DNA from: Spirillospora albida | GTDB lineage: Bacteria; Actinomycetota; Actinomycetes; Streptosporangiales; Streptosporangiaceae | Assembly (NCBI RefSeq): GCF_000718255.1 | Contig: NZ_JOFJ01000004.1 | Span: 248,001 to 312,000, forward strand | Direction of reading: 5' to 3' | Length of the DNA: 64,000 bases | Part shown: positions 10,683 through 19,219 of the stretch, one piece after another | Numbering within the stretch: the first letter of the stretch is position 1 | Layout: each line of letters starts with the position of its first letter | Notes under the pieces: generated by a model | The model's input: the letters and a program-made list of their open reading frames with translations, nothing else | Told to the model about the DNA's origin: nothing | The model's database searches: none | Translations under genes and position numbers: made by a program

Positions 10683-11330
10683 TCAGGGCAGGAGGTCCAT
10701 TCCGCGCAGCTCGGCGATGGTGGTGTCGGCCGCGGTGTGGTGCAGCCCGCGGATGCCGAGCGCCTCGGCGGCGCGCACGTTGTGCTCGATGTCGTCGATG
10801 AACACGCACTCGTGCGGGTCGAGGGCGAGCAGCTCGAGGGCATGCCGGAAGATCCGCTCGTCCGGCTTGCGCATGCCGACCTCCGCCGAGATCACGACCG
10901 CGTCGAAGAGGTCGGCGAACAGGTCGCGGGGGTAGTCGTTGCCCCACGAGTTGGACAGCAGCGCGGTCTTCGTCCCGGCGGCGCGGGCCGCGCGGAGCGC
11001 CTCGTACATGGGCTCGACGGGGGAGAACGCGCCGAACATGCGGGCGATCAGCCCGGTGGCGCCGACGGGGCCGCCGTCCACGGTGCGCAGTTCGGCGGCG
11101 AGGAGGAGCTCGAACTCCTCGGTGCTGAGCGTCCCGTCCTCCAGGCCGTGGATGGGGTTGGTCCCGTCTCCGTCGTAGGCCTGCTCGACCCAGCGGCGCA
11201 TGACGTTCTTGTACCCCGCGACGTCGATGCGGTCGGCGGCGAGCCAGACGGCGATGGCGTCCCTCAGCGGGGAGGTGAGGACGCCGCCCCAGTCGGTGAT
11301 CACAGCCTTGACATTCCGCGGGACCGTCAT
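10683..11330 (-). CDS. HAD-IA family hydrolase
   Basis: 215 residues. Motif I is VITDWGGVLTSP, where the nucleophile Asp is present but the second Asp is Gly. This DWGG form is common in the HAD subfamily related to the N-terminal domain of epoxide hydrolase 2, so it is not by itself a sign of damage. Motif II is ALLSNSWGN, the lysine motif is GMRKPDERIF, and the acidic motif is CVFIDDIEHNVRAAEALG. A small phosphorylated substrate is likely but unidentified. The gene appears leaderless: TACCAT (11338-11343 on the minus strand) lies 7 bases before the ATG. It diverges from the acyl-CoA dehydrogenase gene. Confidence 0.88.
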   Translation of the reverse strand: MTVPRNVKAVITDWGGVLTSPLRDAIAVWLAADRIDVAGYKNVMRRWVEQAYDGDGTNPIHGLEDGTLSTEEFELLLAAELRTVDGGPVGATGLIARMFGAFSPVEPMYEALRAARAAGTKTALLSNSWGNDYPRDLFADLFDAVVISAEVGMRKPDERIFRHALELLALDPHECVFIDDIEHNVRAAEALGIRGLHHTAADTTIAELRGMDLLP

Positions 11331-11337
11331 GCGGGGA

Positions 11338-11385
11338 ATGGTAGGCGATCCCCGTCCCGATAACCGAATCCCGTTCTGCCAGACT
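11338..11385. promoter_or_regulatory. Divergent, apparently leaderless promoters of the HAD and acyl-CoA dehydrogenase genes
   Basis: On the minus strand TACCAT (11338-11343) stands 7 bases before the ATG of the HAD gene. On the plus strand CAGACT (11380-11385) stands 7 bases before the ATG of the acyl-CoA dehydrogenase gene. Neither gene has a Shine-Dalgarno sequence. The -35 regions are poor. The geometry fits actinobacterial leaderless transcripts but rests on sequence only. Confidence 0.5.
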
Positions 11386-11392
11386 GGCCGCC

Positions 11393-12589
11393 ATGGACTT
11401 CGAACTCAGCCCGAAAGCCCGCGAGTACCAGGAGCGCCTGCAGGAGTTCATGGACGGGTACGTGTACCCCGCCGAACCGGTCTACGCGGCCTGGCGGGCC
11501 GAGAACGACCCCCACGCGCTCCCCCCGATCGTCGAGGAGCTCAAGGCGGAGGCCCGCGCGCGCGGGCTGTGGAACCTGTTCCTCCCGGACATCTCCGGCC
11601 TGTCGAACCTCGAGTACGCGACCCTCGCCGAGCTGACGGGCCGCTCCCCCGACCTCGCTCCGGAGGCGGTCAACTGCGCCGCGCCCGACACGGGGAACAT
11701 GGAGGTCCTCCACATGTTCGGGACGGACGAGCAGAAGAAGCGGTGGCTCGAGCCCCTGCTGAACGGCGAGATCCGCTCCGCGTTCGCCATGACGGAGCCC
11801 GACGTCGCCTCGTCGGACGCCACGAACATCACGACCTCGATCGTCCGGGACGGCGACGACTACGTGATCAACGGCCGGAAGTGGTGGATCACCGGCGCCG
11901 CCGACGAGCGCTGCAAGATCTTCATCGTCATGGGCAAGACCGACCCGGACGCCGAGCCCCACCGCCGCCAGTCGCAGATCCTCGTCCCGCGCGACACCCC
12001 CGGGCTGACGATCGTCCGGCACCTGCCCGTCTTCGGCCGCCAGGACCAGCACGGCCACTCCGAGCTGCGGTTCGAGGACGTCCGGGTGCCCGCGTCCAAC
12101 CTGATCGCCCAGGAGGGCGACGGGTTCATGATCGCCCAGGCGCGGCTCGGCCCCGGCCGCATCCACCACTGCATGCGCGCCCTCGGCATGGCGGAGCGCG
12201 CGCTGGAGCTGATGTGCACGCGGGCCCTGTCCCGCGAGGCGTTCGGCGGCCCGCTCGCCCGGCAGGGCGTCGTCCGGCAGCAGATCGCCGAGTCCCGCAT
12301 GGCGATCGAGCAGGCCCGCCTGCTCACGCTGAAGACCGCCTGGCTGATCGACCGGCACGGCGCCAAGGGCGCCCGCTCCGAGATCGCCGCCATCAAGGTG
12401 ATCGTCCCGCGCGTCGCCCACGAGGTGCTCGACCGCGCCATCCAGGTCCACGGCGGCGCGGGCGTCTCCGACGACACGCCGCTAGCCGCGATGTACACCT
12501 GGGTCCGCGCCATGCGCCTCTTCGACGGCCCCGACGAGGTCCACGTCCGGACCGTCGCCCAGCAGGAGCTCCGCCGCCACGGAGGCTGA
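11393..12589 (+). CDS. Acyl-CoA dehydrogenase (ACAD10/11-like)
   Basis: 398 residues, full length for an FAD acyl-CoA dehydrogenase that introduces the alpha-beta double bond in acyl-CoA. The FAD/substrate loop FAMTEPDVASSDATNITTSI and the KWWITGAADERCKIFIVMGK strand are present. The RRQSQILVPRDTPGLTIVR segment and the C-terminal QVHGGAGVSDDTPLAAMYTW helix follow. RAMRLFDGPDEVHVRTVAQ is close to the ACAD10/ACAD11 group, which acts on long-chain or 4-hydroxy acyl-CoA, so that assignment is preferred, though the substrate is not proven. Start is ATG at 11393 with no RBS but a -10-like element 7 bases away. A strong inverted repeat follows the stop. Confidence 0.92.
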   Translation: MDFELSPKAREYQERLQEFMDGYVYPAEPVYAAWRAENDPHALPPIVEELKAEARARGLWNLFLPDISGLSNLEYATLAELTGRSPDLAPEAVNCAAPDTGNMEVLHMFGTDEQKKRWLEPLLNGEIRSAFAMTEPDVASSDATNITTSIVRDGDDYVINGRKWWITGAADERCKIFIVMGKTDPDAEPHRRQSQILVPRDTPGLTIVRHLPVFGRQDQHGHSELRFEDVRVPASNLIAQEGDGFMIAQARLGPGRIHHCMRALGMAERALELMCTRALSREAFGGPLARQGVVRQQIAESRMAIEQARLLTLKTAWLIDRHGAKGARSEIAAIKVIVPRVAHEVLDRAIQVHGGAGVSDDTPLAAMYTWVRAMRLFDGPDEVHVRTVAQQELRRHGG

Positions 12590-12618
12590 GCCGCCGCCGG
12601 GAGGCCGAACCGGGCACT

Positions 12619-12656
12619 CGTGATCATGCGATCGGGGCCGCGATCGCATGATCACG
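12619..12656. terminator. Perfect 16-bp inverted repeat, bidirectional terminator
   Basis: CGTGATCATGCGATCG (12619-12634), a 6-base loop, and its exact reverse complement (12641-12656). Outside the core, GGCCGAACC and GGTTCGGGCC can extend the stem with a bulge. It lies between the convergent acyl-CoA dehydrogenase and murQ genes, which fits a shared terminator; there is no T-run. Confidence 0.7.
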
Positions 12657-12674
12657 CGGTTCGGGCCGATCCCG

Positions 12675-13571
12675 TCAGGCCGATCTCAGCCGCTGGAGGG
12701 CCTCCCGCACCCCGCCGCCGGTCTCCTGGAGCACCGTCGTGGCGCGGGCGGCCGGCACCTCGCCGAGCAGGGACACCAGGGCCACCCTGGTGTTCCCGCC
12801 CGCCTCGGACAGCGCGTTCTCGCAGGTGCGGGAGTCCATGCCCGTCGCCTCCGTGAGGATGCGGACGAGCCGGGCGCGCAGCTTCGAGTTCAGCGCGTTC
12901 ACGCTCACCATGAGGTTCGAATAGGTCCGTCCCATCCGGATCATGAGGGTGGTGGAGAACGAGTTCAGCACCAGCTTCGTCGCCGTGCCCGCCTTCATCC
13001 GGGTCGAGCCGCTGATCACCTCCGGGCCGGTGGCCAGGCCGATGTGCACGTCCACCTCGTCCCCGTACGGGGTCCCCGGGTTGCAGCTGATCAGCGCGGT
13101 GCGCGCCCCCGCCGCGGCGGACGCGCGCAGCGCCCCCAGCACGTACGGGGTGCGCCCGCTCGCCGCGATCCCGACCGCGATGTCGCCGGCCTGGACCTCG
13201 GCCGCGTCCCGCGTTCCCAGCTCCGCGTCGTCCTCGACGTCCGAGATCGCCTGGGACAGGGCGCCCGGCCCGCCCGCGTGGTGCGCGACGACCCGGCCCC
13301 AGATCCCGAACGTCGGCGGCAGCTCGGCGGCGTCGATCACCCCGAGCCGGCCGGACGTGCCGGCCCCGAAGTAGTGCACCCGCCCGCCGGCCCGCAGCGA
13401 GGCGACCGCCAGGTCCACCAGCCGGGCCACCTCGGGCAGCACGGCGGCCACCACGCGCGGCACGGTGGCGTCCTCGGTGTTGATCAGGCGCAGCACCTCC
13501 AGGGTCGGCAGCGTGTCGACATCGAGGGTGCGCGGGTTGCGTCCCTCGGTGGGAAGCTCGCAATCGATCAC
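12675..13571 (-). CDS. murQ: N-acetylmuramic acid 6-phosphate etherase
   Basis: 298 residues, normal length. The enzyme cleaves the lactyl ether of MurNAc-6-phosphate to give GlcNAc-6-phosphate and D-lactate in peptidoglycan recycling. The SIS-domain signature GRVHYFGAGTSGRLGVID is followed by AAELPPTFG with the catalytic Glu83, and a second acidic patch DVEDD at about 111-115. The C-terminal helical part ends with GGNTRVALVSLLGEVPA. It overlaps the RpiR gene by 4 bp (ATGA at 13568-13571), which indicates one transcript and coupled translation. The product GlcNAc-6-P feeds the deacetylase NagA encoded in the same island. No MurNAc-specific EII is visible. Confidence 0.96.
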   Translation of the reverse strand: MIDCELPTEGRNPRTLDVDTLPTLEVLRLINTEDATVPRVVAAVLPEVARLVDLAVASLRAGGRVHYFGAGTSGRLGVIDAAELPPTFGIWGRVVAHHAGGPGALSQAISDVEDDAELGTRDAAEVQAGDIAVGIAASGRTPYVLGALRASAAAGARTALISCNPGTPYGDEVDVHIGLATGPEVISGSTRMKAGTATKLVLNSFSTTLMIRMGRTYSNLMVSVNALNSKLRARLVRILTEATGMDSRTCENALSEAGGNTRVALVSLLGEVPAARATTVLQETGGGVREALQRLRSA

Positions 13572-14512
13572 CGACGCCTCCGGTCGGGTCGCACGGTCCG
13601 GCCGCGGACCGCCTCGAACGTGGCCTCCAGGGCCTTGCGGGTCGGACCGTAGGTCCGCTGCGCCACCCCCACGAACAGGCAGTCCACGACCGTGAGCTGC
13701 GCCAGCCGGCTGGCGGTGGCGCCGGACCGGAAGGTCGTCTCCCGGGCCGCGGTCGTGAGGATCAGGTCGGCCACCTCCGCGATGGGCGATCGGGGGAAGT
13801 TGGTGAGCGCCACGGTGGTCACCCCGTTGCCCTTGGCGACCTCCAGCGCGTCGATGGTCTCCATCGTCGAGCCCGTGTGCGAGATGCCGAGCGCCACGTC
13901 CCCGGGCCGGAGGACGGCCGCGCTCGTCAGCATGATGTGAGCGTCGGACCAGGCCGAGCAGACCTGCCCGATCCGGTGCAGCTTCTGCTGGAAGTCGGCC
14001 GCGACGAACGCGCTCGCGCCGACGCCGTAGACGTCGACCCGCTCCGCCGCGACGACGGCGTCGACGACCTGCTCGAGCATCTTGATGTCGAGCTGGGCCG
14101 CGGTCTCCTCCACGGCGCGGGCGTCGGCGAAGGTCACCTTCTCCACGATCTGCTCGAGTGAGTCGTCGGGACTGATGTCGCTGCCGATGACCCGGCCGCC
14201 GGTGGCGCTCTGGGCGCGCCCGGCCTCGGTGGCGAGGGTCAGCCGCAGCTCTGGATAACCATGGAACCCGATGGCCCGGCAGAACCTGATGACGGTGGTC
14301 TCGGAGGTGCCGCAGTTCTGCGCGAGTTCGGTGATGGTGGAGTTCGCGACCCCCTCGGGGTCGTCGATGACGCGTTGAGCGACTCGTCGCTCGGCCGGGG
14401 GCAGCGAGGGGAGAAGCGAGCGCACCCGGACCACGGTGCTCAGCGGGGTGTGGTCCCTCGGCGCGCCCGGCTCCCCTGCGCCCCCTGACTCGGGGTCGAT
14501 GGGTTTCCTCAT
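13568..14512 (-). CDS. RpiR-family (MurR-like) transcriptional regulator
   Basis: 314 residues: N-terminal HTH_6 domain (about 30-105, with ITELAQNCGTSETTVIRFCR as the recognition helix region) and a C-terminal SIS sugar-phosphate-binding domain (about 145-290, VDVYGVGASAFVAADFQQKL and GISHTGSTMETIDALEVA). The SIS domain likely senses MurNAc-6-P or GlcNAc-6-P and controls murQ, with which it overlaps by 4 bp, and the divergent sugar kinase. A palindrome at 14515-14527 begins 3 bases beyond its own start codon, over its apparent -10, so autoregulation is likely. No RBS is visible upstream of the ATG; a leaderless transcript is possible. A charged 30-residue N-terminal extension precedes the domain. 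Confidence 0.92.
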   Translation of the reverse strand: MRKPIDPESGGAGEPGAPRDHTPLSTVVRVRSLLPSLPPAERRVAQRVIDDPEGVANSTITELAQNCGTSETTVIRFCRAIGFHGYPELRLTLATEAGRAQSATGGRVIGSDISPDDSLEQIVEKVTFADARAVEETAAQLDIKMLEQVVDAVVAAERVDVYGVGASAFVAADFQQKLHRIGQVCSAWSDAHIMLTSAAVLRPGDVALGISHTGSTMETIDALEVAKGNGVTTVALTNFPRSPIAEVADLILTTAARETTFRSGATASRLAQLTVVDCLFVGVAQRTYGPTRKALEATFEAVRGRTVRPDRRRR

Positions 14513-14514
14513 GG

Positions 14515-14527
14515 AAGAAAGTTTCTT
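14515..14527. promoter_or_regulatory. Candidate operator of the RpiR regulator
   Basis: AAGAAA-G-TTTCTT is a perfect 6+1+6 palindrome in otherwise GC-rich DNA, with further half-site-like TTTCC and GGAA next to it. It lies immediately upstream of the regulator start (14512). On the minus strand it covers the element GAAACT, which is 7 bases before that ATG, and it lies just upstream of the kinase promoter. This is the position expected for an autorepressor controlling both directions. Confidence 0.55.
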
Positions 14528-14537
14528 ACTGGCAGGA

Positions 14538-14567
14538 TGTCACGTCAACGGTAGAAAAGGCTACGGT
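14538..14567 (+). promoter_or_regulatory. Promoter of the sugar kinase gene, apparently leaderless
   Basis: TGTCAC (14538-14543) and TACGGT (14562-14567) are 18 bases apart, and the GTG start follows 6 bases after the -10. There is no Shine-Dalgarno sequence. Confidence 0.5.
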
Positions 14568-14573
14568 CGCCAT

Positions 14574-15767
14574 GTGTTGACCCATTTGGCCGGTCCTTAC
14601 GTGGTCGGTATCGACGCGGGTGGCACGAAGACCCGCTGCGTCGTGCTGACGCTCGGTGGCGCCCTGGCCGGTTCCGGCACCGGCCCCGGGGCCAATCCCA
14701 ACTCCGGCGGCGACACCGCGGGCGCGCTGGCCACCGCCCTCGTGGAGGCGCTCGGGGACCTGGACCGCTCCCGCGTCCTCGCCGGCGTCTTCGGTATCGC
14801 GGGGGCCGGCTCCGCCGGCCGGCCCGCCGCCGTCGCCGCCGCCCGCAGGGCCTGGCAGGGCGCCGGGCTGCGGGGCTCCCCCGCCGTCGTGACCGACATC
14901 GCGGTGGCGTTCGCCGCCGGGACCCCCGAGCCCCAGGGCATCGTGGTGTTCTCCGGCACGGGCGCCGGCGCGGCCGTCATCAGCGACGGGGCGATCGTCC
15001 AGCGCGCCGACGGCTACGGCTGGCTCGTCGGGGACGAGGGTTCGGCGGTGTGGCTCGGCCGGGAGGCCGTCCGGGCGGCGCTCGCCGCCTACGACGGCCG
15101 CGGCTCCCCCACCCTGCTCACCGACTCCGTCCCCCGCGCGCTCCTCGGCCCCGCCGTCGTCGCGGAACTGGACGGCGCCCGGCGCCGCCCCCGCCGCCGC
15201 ACCCACGCCCTCGCCGGGGCGCCGCCGCCCCGGGCGCAGGCGGAGGTGTCCCGGGGCCCGGGGCAGCCCAGGGCGCCCTCCGGGACACCGCGGACGCTGT
15301 CGCCCGTCACCGCCCACCACGGCGGGGGCACCGCCGTCCTGATCCCCGCGTCCCCGCACGCCCCGCCGGGGCACCCCGGCCATCCGGAGATGTCCGGGAC
15401 GCCGCCGAATCCGCAGCTCGCGCAGGCCATCATCAAGGAGGTCTACGGCCGGCCGCCCGCCGCCCTCGGCCGCCTCGGCCCCGTTGTCGCCGCGGCGGCG
15501 ACCGCCGGGGACCCCGTGGCCCGCCGCATCACCGAAGAGGCCGCCGAGTGGCTGCTCCGCGACGTGGACGCGGTGCGGCCCGCCCTCGCGGACCCGTGCG
15601 CTCCCGTCGTCATGCACGGTTCGGTCCTGCGCGAGGGCCCGGTGGCGGACGCCGTCCGCACCGGGCTCAGCGACCGCTTCCCCGCTCCCCCGCGCAGCGC
15701 CGGAGACGGCGCCGTGGGCGCGGCGGAGCTCGCCCTCCGCCGCCTGGGCCACCCGCTTCCCGGCTGA
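14574..15767 (+). CDS. BadF/BadG/BcrA-type ATPase, probable N-acetylglucosamine kinase, with a large insertion
   Basis: 397 residues from the GTG at 14574. The ASKHA fold is clear: phosphate-1 loop VVGIDAGGTKTRCVVLT, phosphate-2 loop IVVFSGTGAGAAVI, the DGYGWLVGDEGSAVWLGREA segment and a C-terminal VVMHGSVLREGPVADAV. Family members are about 310-330 residues. The surplus is a Pro/Arg/Gly-rich stretch at about residues 203-280 (DNA about 15180-15410), placed just before QLAQAIIKEVYGRPPAALG where the second lobe resumes. It would phosphorylate GlcNAc or MurNAc released inside the cell. It is divergent from the RpiR-murQ pair and followed by a terminator and a hexosaminidase gene. Confidence 0.82.
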   Translation: MLTHLAGPYVVGIDAGGTKTRCVVLTLGGALAGSGTGPGANPNSGGDTAGALATALVEALGDLDRSRVLAGVFGIAGAGSAGRPAAVAAARRAWQGAGLRGSPAVVTDIAVAFAAGTPEPQGIVVFSGTGAGAAVISDGAIVQRADGYGWLVGDEGSAVWLGREAVRAALAAYDGRGSPTLLTDSVPRALLGPAVVAELDGARRRPRRRTHALAGAPPPRAQAEVSRGPGQPRAPSGTPRTLSPVTAHHGGGTAVLIPASPHAPPGHPGHPEMSGTPPNPQLAQAIIKEVYGRPPAALGRLGPVVAAAATAGDPVARRITEEAAEWLLRDVDAVRPALADPCAPVVMHGSVLREGPVADAVRTGLSDRFPAPPRSAGDGAVGAAELALRRLGHPLPG

Positions 15768-15794
15768 CCCGAACCCCCTCGACCGCTTCGGCGG

Positions 15795-15830
15795 CGTCCC
15801 TCGCGCATCAGCGGTGATGCGCGAGGGACG
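15795..15830. terminator. Perfect 16-bp stem-loop after the sugar kinase gene
   Basis: CGTCCCTCGCGCATCA (15795-15810), loop GCGG, and its exact complement to 15830. It lies 28 bp past the kinase stop and 88 bp before the hexosaminidase start, so the two genes are probably separate transcription units. Confidence 0.7.
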
Positions 15831-15917
15831 GGTGGGGCGCGGCGGTTCGACAGGTGGGCGGGAAGCGGTTACGGTCACGAACGGATAACGACGACCGAGG
15901 CCGGAGGGCTGGTCAGA

Positions 15918-17543
15918 ATGCGTCCTTCACGTCCGCTCGCGGCCGCGGCGGTGCTCGCCCTCTCGGCGGGGGGCTGCGGCGGCGGCGAGGGCCGGGGCGG
16001 TACGGCGGCGCCCACGTCCAGGACGCCCGGCGCCCGGACGGTGTCGGCGAGCCCGTCCTGGATCCCGGCGCACGTCGCGAGGATGAGCGCGGCCGAGAAG
16101 GTCGGCCAGCTGTTCGTCCCGACGTTCTCCGGCCGCGCCGACGCGCTCGCGAAGATCCGCCGCTACCACGTCGGTGGTTTCGTCCATTTCGCCGGGAACA
16201 TGAGCACCCCGGCGAAGAACGCGGCGCTGTCGAACGCGCTGCAGAAGGCGTCGAAGGTTCCCCTCCTCCTGGACGTGGACGAGGAGAACGGCGTCGTGAC
16301 GCGCACCCCGTACCTCACCCGCCTGCCCGGCAACATGGCGCTCGGCGCGACGCGGCGTCCGGCCGACGTCCGCGCGGCCGCCCGCGTCACCGCCGCCGAA
16401 CTCCGGGCGATCGGGATCAACCGGAACTACGCGCCCGTCGCCGACGTCAATGTGAACCCGCGCAACCCGGTCATCGGGGCGCGCTCCTTCGGTTCCGACC
16501 CCGCCCAGGTGTCGACCCTGCTCACCGCCGCCGTCGCCGGGATCCAGGAAGCACGGATCGCCGCCACCGCCAAGCACTTCCCCGGCCACGGCGACACCGC
16601 CGTCGACAGCCACACCGGCCTCCCCGTCATCACCCACTCGCGGGCGATGTGGGAGCGGCTCGACGCGCCCCCGTTCAAGGCCGCGATCGCCGCCGGGGTC
16701 GACTCGATCATGACCGCGCACATCGTGGTCCCGAAGCTGGACGCCTCGGGCGACCCGTCCACGCTGTCGAAGACCGTCCTGACCGGGCTGCTCCGGCAGC
16801 GGCTCGGCTTCCAGGGCGTGATCATCACCGACTCCCTGCAGATGGCGGGCGTCCGCAAGAAGTACAGCGACGCGGTCGTGCCCGTCCGCGCGATCAACGC
16901 GGGCGCCGACCAGCTGCTGATGCCCCCGAGCCTGCCGAAGGCGTACCGGGCGGTCCTCGCGGCCGTCCGCTCCGGCGTGATCCCGCAGCGGCGCCTGGAC
17001 GACGCCGTCACCCGCATCCTCCGCCTCAAGGAGCGCCGCGGCCTGTTCCAGGGCACCGCCGTGGACCCGGCCAAGGCGGCGTCCGCCATCGACACGCCCG
17101 CCCACCGGGCGATCGCCCGCCAGGTCGCCGAACACGCCACCACCCTCGTCCGCAACCAGGGCGGAATCCTCCCCCTCAAGGGCAGGAAGGTCAGCGTCAG
17201 CGGCTCGCGGAGCGCCGCCCTGGCCGCCGCCCTCCGCCGCCAGGGCGTCCGGACGACCTCCAGGTCGAAGGCCGACGTCCACGTGCTGACCACCCACGAC
17301 GCGGGAGCGGCGACCGCGTCGAGGATCCGCGCCCTGGGGCCGAAACCGGTCGTGGTGGCGGCCCTGGGCCGCCCCTACGACCTGAACTCGGCGGGAAGGG
17401 CGGCGGCCGCCCTCGCCACGTACTCCTCGAGCGCGGCCTCGGTCGCCGCCCTGGCCAGGGTGCTGGCCGGCACCCTGAACCCCACCGGCCGCCTCCCGGT
17501 CCCGGCCGCGGGCAAGCCCGTCGGCCACGGTCTCCGCTACTAG
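15918..17543 (+). CDS. Secreted beta-N-acetylhexosaminidase-like glycoside hydrolase, family 3 (lipoprotein)
   Basis: 541 residues. The signal region ends at LSAGGC, making Cys20 a likely lipid-modified cysteine (the box is imperfect). The GH3 N-terminal domain (about 50-380) carries the NagZ signature KHFPGHGDT (Lys219, His220, His224) and the DSH dyad (230-232) used as acid/base in NagZ-type enzymes. The nucleophile is Asp305 in VIITDSLQM. A smaller GH3 C-terminal-like domain follows to 541. It should release terminal GlcNAc from muropeptides or chitin fragments outside the membrane, supplying the GlcNAc PTS encoded next door. Its stop overlaps that of ptsI by 4 bp in convergent orientation. 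Confidence 0.92.
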   Translation: MRPSRPLAAAAVLALSAGGCGGGEGRGGTAAPTSRTPGARTVSASPSWIPAHVARMSAAEKVGQLFVPTFSGRADALAKIRRYHVGGFVHFAGNMSTPAKNAALSNALQKASKVPLLLDVDEENGVVTRTPYLTRLPGNMALGATRRPADVRAAARVTAAELRAIGINRNYAPVADVNVNPRNPVIGARSFGSDPAQVSTLLTAAVAGIQEARIAATAKHFPGHGDTAVDSHTGLPVITHSRAMWERLDAPPFKAAIAAGVDSIMTAHIVVPKLDASGDPSTLSKTVLTGLLRQRLGFQGVIITDSLQMAGVRKKYSDAVVPVRAINAGADQLLMPPSLPKAYRAVLAAVRSGVIPQRRLDDAVTRILRLKERRGLFQGTAVDPAKAASAIDTPAHRAIARQVAEHATTLVRNQGGILPLKGRKVSVSGSRSAALAAALRRQGVRTTSRSKADVHVLTTHDAGAATASRIRALGPKPVVVAALGRPYDLNSAGRAAAALATYSSSAASVAALARVLAGTLNPTGRLPVPAAGKPVGHGLRY

Positions 17544-19219
17544 AGACCGAGGGTGTGCAGGGCGGGAAGGTGCCGCCGTGCCGCCTCGCGCGCCTCCGCG
17601 GCGGTCCGGGCCGATCTCGCGGCGGCCGCCGCGGCCTGGCACTGGGCGAGGGTGTGGTGGGCCAGAGCCGTCCTGACCAGGGGGAGGGACGGGGCGCTCA
17701 TCGACAGGGAGGTCACTCCCAGGCCGACGAGGACGCAGGCCAGCGCGGGGTCTCCGGCCGCCTCGCCGCAGACCCCGCACGGGACTCCGGCGTCGGCGGC
17801 GGGCGCGATCAGGTCGAGGAGGGCGGGCCGCCACGGGTCCTGGAGGGCGGCCAGGGCGCCGATCTGCCGGTCGGCGGCGCAGGCGTACTGGGCGAGGTCG
17901 TTGGTGCCGATGCTGAAGAACTCGACCTCGGACGCGAGGTCGCGGGCGCGGAGCGCGGCGGCCGGGACCTCGATCATGACGCCGGGGTGTTCGAGGCCCG
18001 CGTCGCGGCAGGCGGCGGCGAAATAGGCGGTGTCATCGGCGTCCGTCACCATCGGGGCCATGACCTGGAGCTTCGCGGTCAGCCCGGCGGCGGCTCGGGC
18101 GAGTGCCGCGAGCTGGGCCGCCAGGACGTCCGGATGGCGGCGCATCATCCGCAGACCGCGCTCGCCCAGCGCCGGGTTCGGTTCCTCGCCGGGGGGCGGG
18201 AGGAACGCCAGGGGTTTGTCGGCGCCCGCGTCGAGCGTGCGGACGACGACCCGTCCCTGCGGGAACGCCTCCAGGACCGCCCGGTACGCCTCCTCCTGCT
18301 CGGCGGGGTCCGGGGGCGCCGATCGGTCGAGGAAGAGGAACTCGGTGCGGTACAGGCCGACGCCCTCGGCCCCGTTGGCGAGGGCCGCGTCGAGGTCCTT
18401 CGGGCCGCCGATGTTCGCGAGCAGCGGGACGGGGTGGCCGTCCCGGGTCGCACCGGGGCCGACGGCGTCCTCCAGCGCGGCGGCACGGGCGGCGGCGGCC
18501 GCGCGGGCGGCGGCCACCTCCTCGTCGGACGGGTCGACCCGCACCGTCCCGGCGGCGCCGTCCACGAGGACGCGGGTGCCGTCGGCGAGGGACGTGGCGC
18601 CGCGCAGCGCCACCACCGCGGGGACGCCGAGGGTCCGCGCGATGATCGCGGTGTGGCTGGTGGGGCCGCCCTCCTCGGTGACGAACGCGACCACCCGCGC
18701 GGGGTCGAGGACGGCCGTGTCGGCGGGCGCGAGGTCGCGCGCCACCAGGACGAACGGCTCGTCCGACTCCGGCACGCCCGGCATCGGGAGGCCGAGCAGC
18801 CGGGCGACCGCCCGGTCCCGGATGTCGTCGAGGTCGCGGACGCGCGCGGCGAGGTACTCCCCCGCGCCCGCCAGCAGTTCCCGGTACACGCCGAACGCCT
18901 CGTACACGGCGCGGGCGGCGGTCGCGCCGGCGGCGGTGCGCTCGCGGACGCCGTCGGCGAGGCTCGGGTCGCGGGCCATCATCGCCTGCGCGACGAGGAC
19001 GTCGCGGCCGTCCTGGTTCCCCGCCGCGGCGGCGCGCTCGGCGCGCGCCTCCAGGTCGGCGGCGACGTCCTCCAGCGCGGCGAGCGCGGTGTCGCGTTCG
19101 GTCTCGCTGTCGCCGGCGGCGGTCCCGGCGGGCGGCTCGGGGATCTCCCCCGCGACCGTCCGCACCGTCCCGGCGCCGACTCCCGGGCTGACGCCGGTGC
19201 CCCGGAGCGGCTCAGGCAC
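17540..19219 (-). CDS. ptsI: Phosphoenolpyruvate--protein phosphotransferase (PTS enzyme I)
   Basis: 559 residues. Enzyme I autophosphorylates from PEP and passes phosphate to HPr. The phosphohistidine domain has TEEGGPTSHTAIIARTLGVP with His189, the same number as in E. coli. The PEP-binding barrel has GLYRTEFLFLDR, IGTNDLAQYACAADR and the active-site Cys in PCGVCGEAAGDP near residue 500. The start is GTG at 19219, overlapping the end of the HPr gene by 8 bp, so it is the last gene of the nagA-to-ptsI operon. It ends in a 4-bp convergent overlap with the hexosaminidase gene. Being the general PTS enzyme, it also serves any other sugar system in the cell. Confidence 0.96.
   Translation of the reverse strand: MPEPLRGTGVSPGVGAGTVRTVAGEIPEPPAGTAAGDSETERDTALAALEDVAADLEARAERAAAAGNQDGRDVLVAQAMMARDPSLADGVRERTAAGATAARAVYEAFGVYRELLAGAGEYLAARVRDLDDIRDRAVARLLGLPMPGVPESDEPFVLVARDLAPADTAVLDPARVVAFVTEEGGPTSHTAIIARTLGVPAVVALRGATSLADGTRVLVDGAAGTVRVDPSDEEVAAARAAAAARAAALEDAVGPGATRDGHPVPLLANIGGPKDLDAALANGAEGVGLYRTEFLFLDRSAPPDPAEQEEAYRAVLEAFPQGRVVVRTLDAGADKPLAFLPPPGEEPNPALGERGLRMMRRHPDVLAAQLAALARAAAGLTAKLQVMAPMVTDADDTAYFAAACRDAGLEHPGVMIEVPAAALRARDLASEVEFFSIGTNDLAQYACAADRQIGALAALQDPWRPALLDLIAPAADAGVPCGVCGEAAGDPALACVLVGLGVTSLSMSAPSLPLVRTALAHHTLAQCQAAAAAARSARTAAEAREAARRHLPALHTLGL

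Noticed and set aside
10683..11330. DWGG instead of DxDx in a HAD protein as a sign of inactivation
   Set aside because: This variant is usual for its HAD subfamily and the nucleophile Asp is kept.
12619..12656. Long perfect palindrome considered as an operator
   Set aside because: It lies between two convergent stops, far from any promoter, and has a hairpin-sized loop. A bidirectional terminator fits better.
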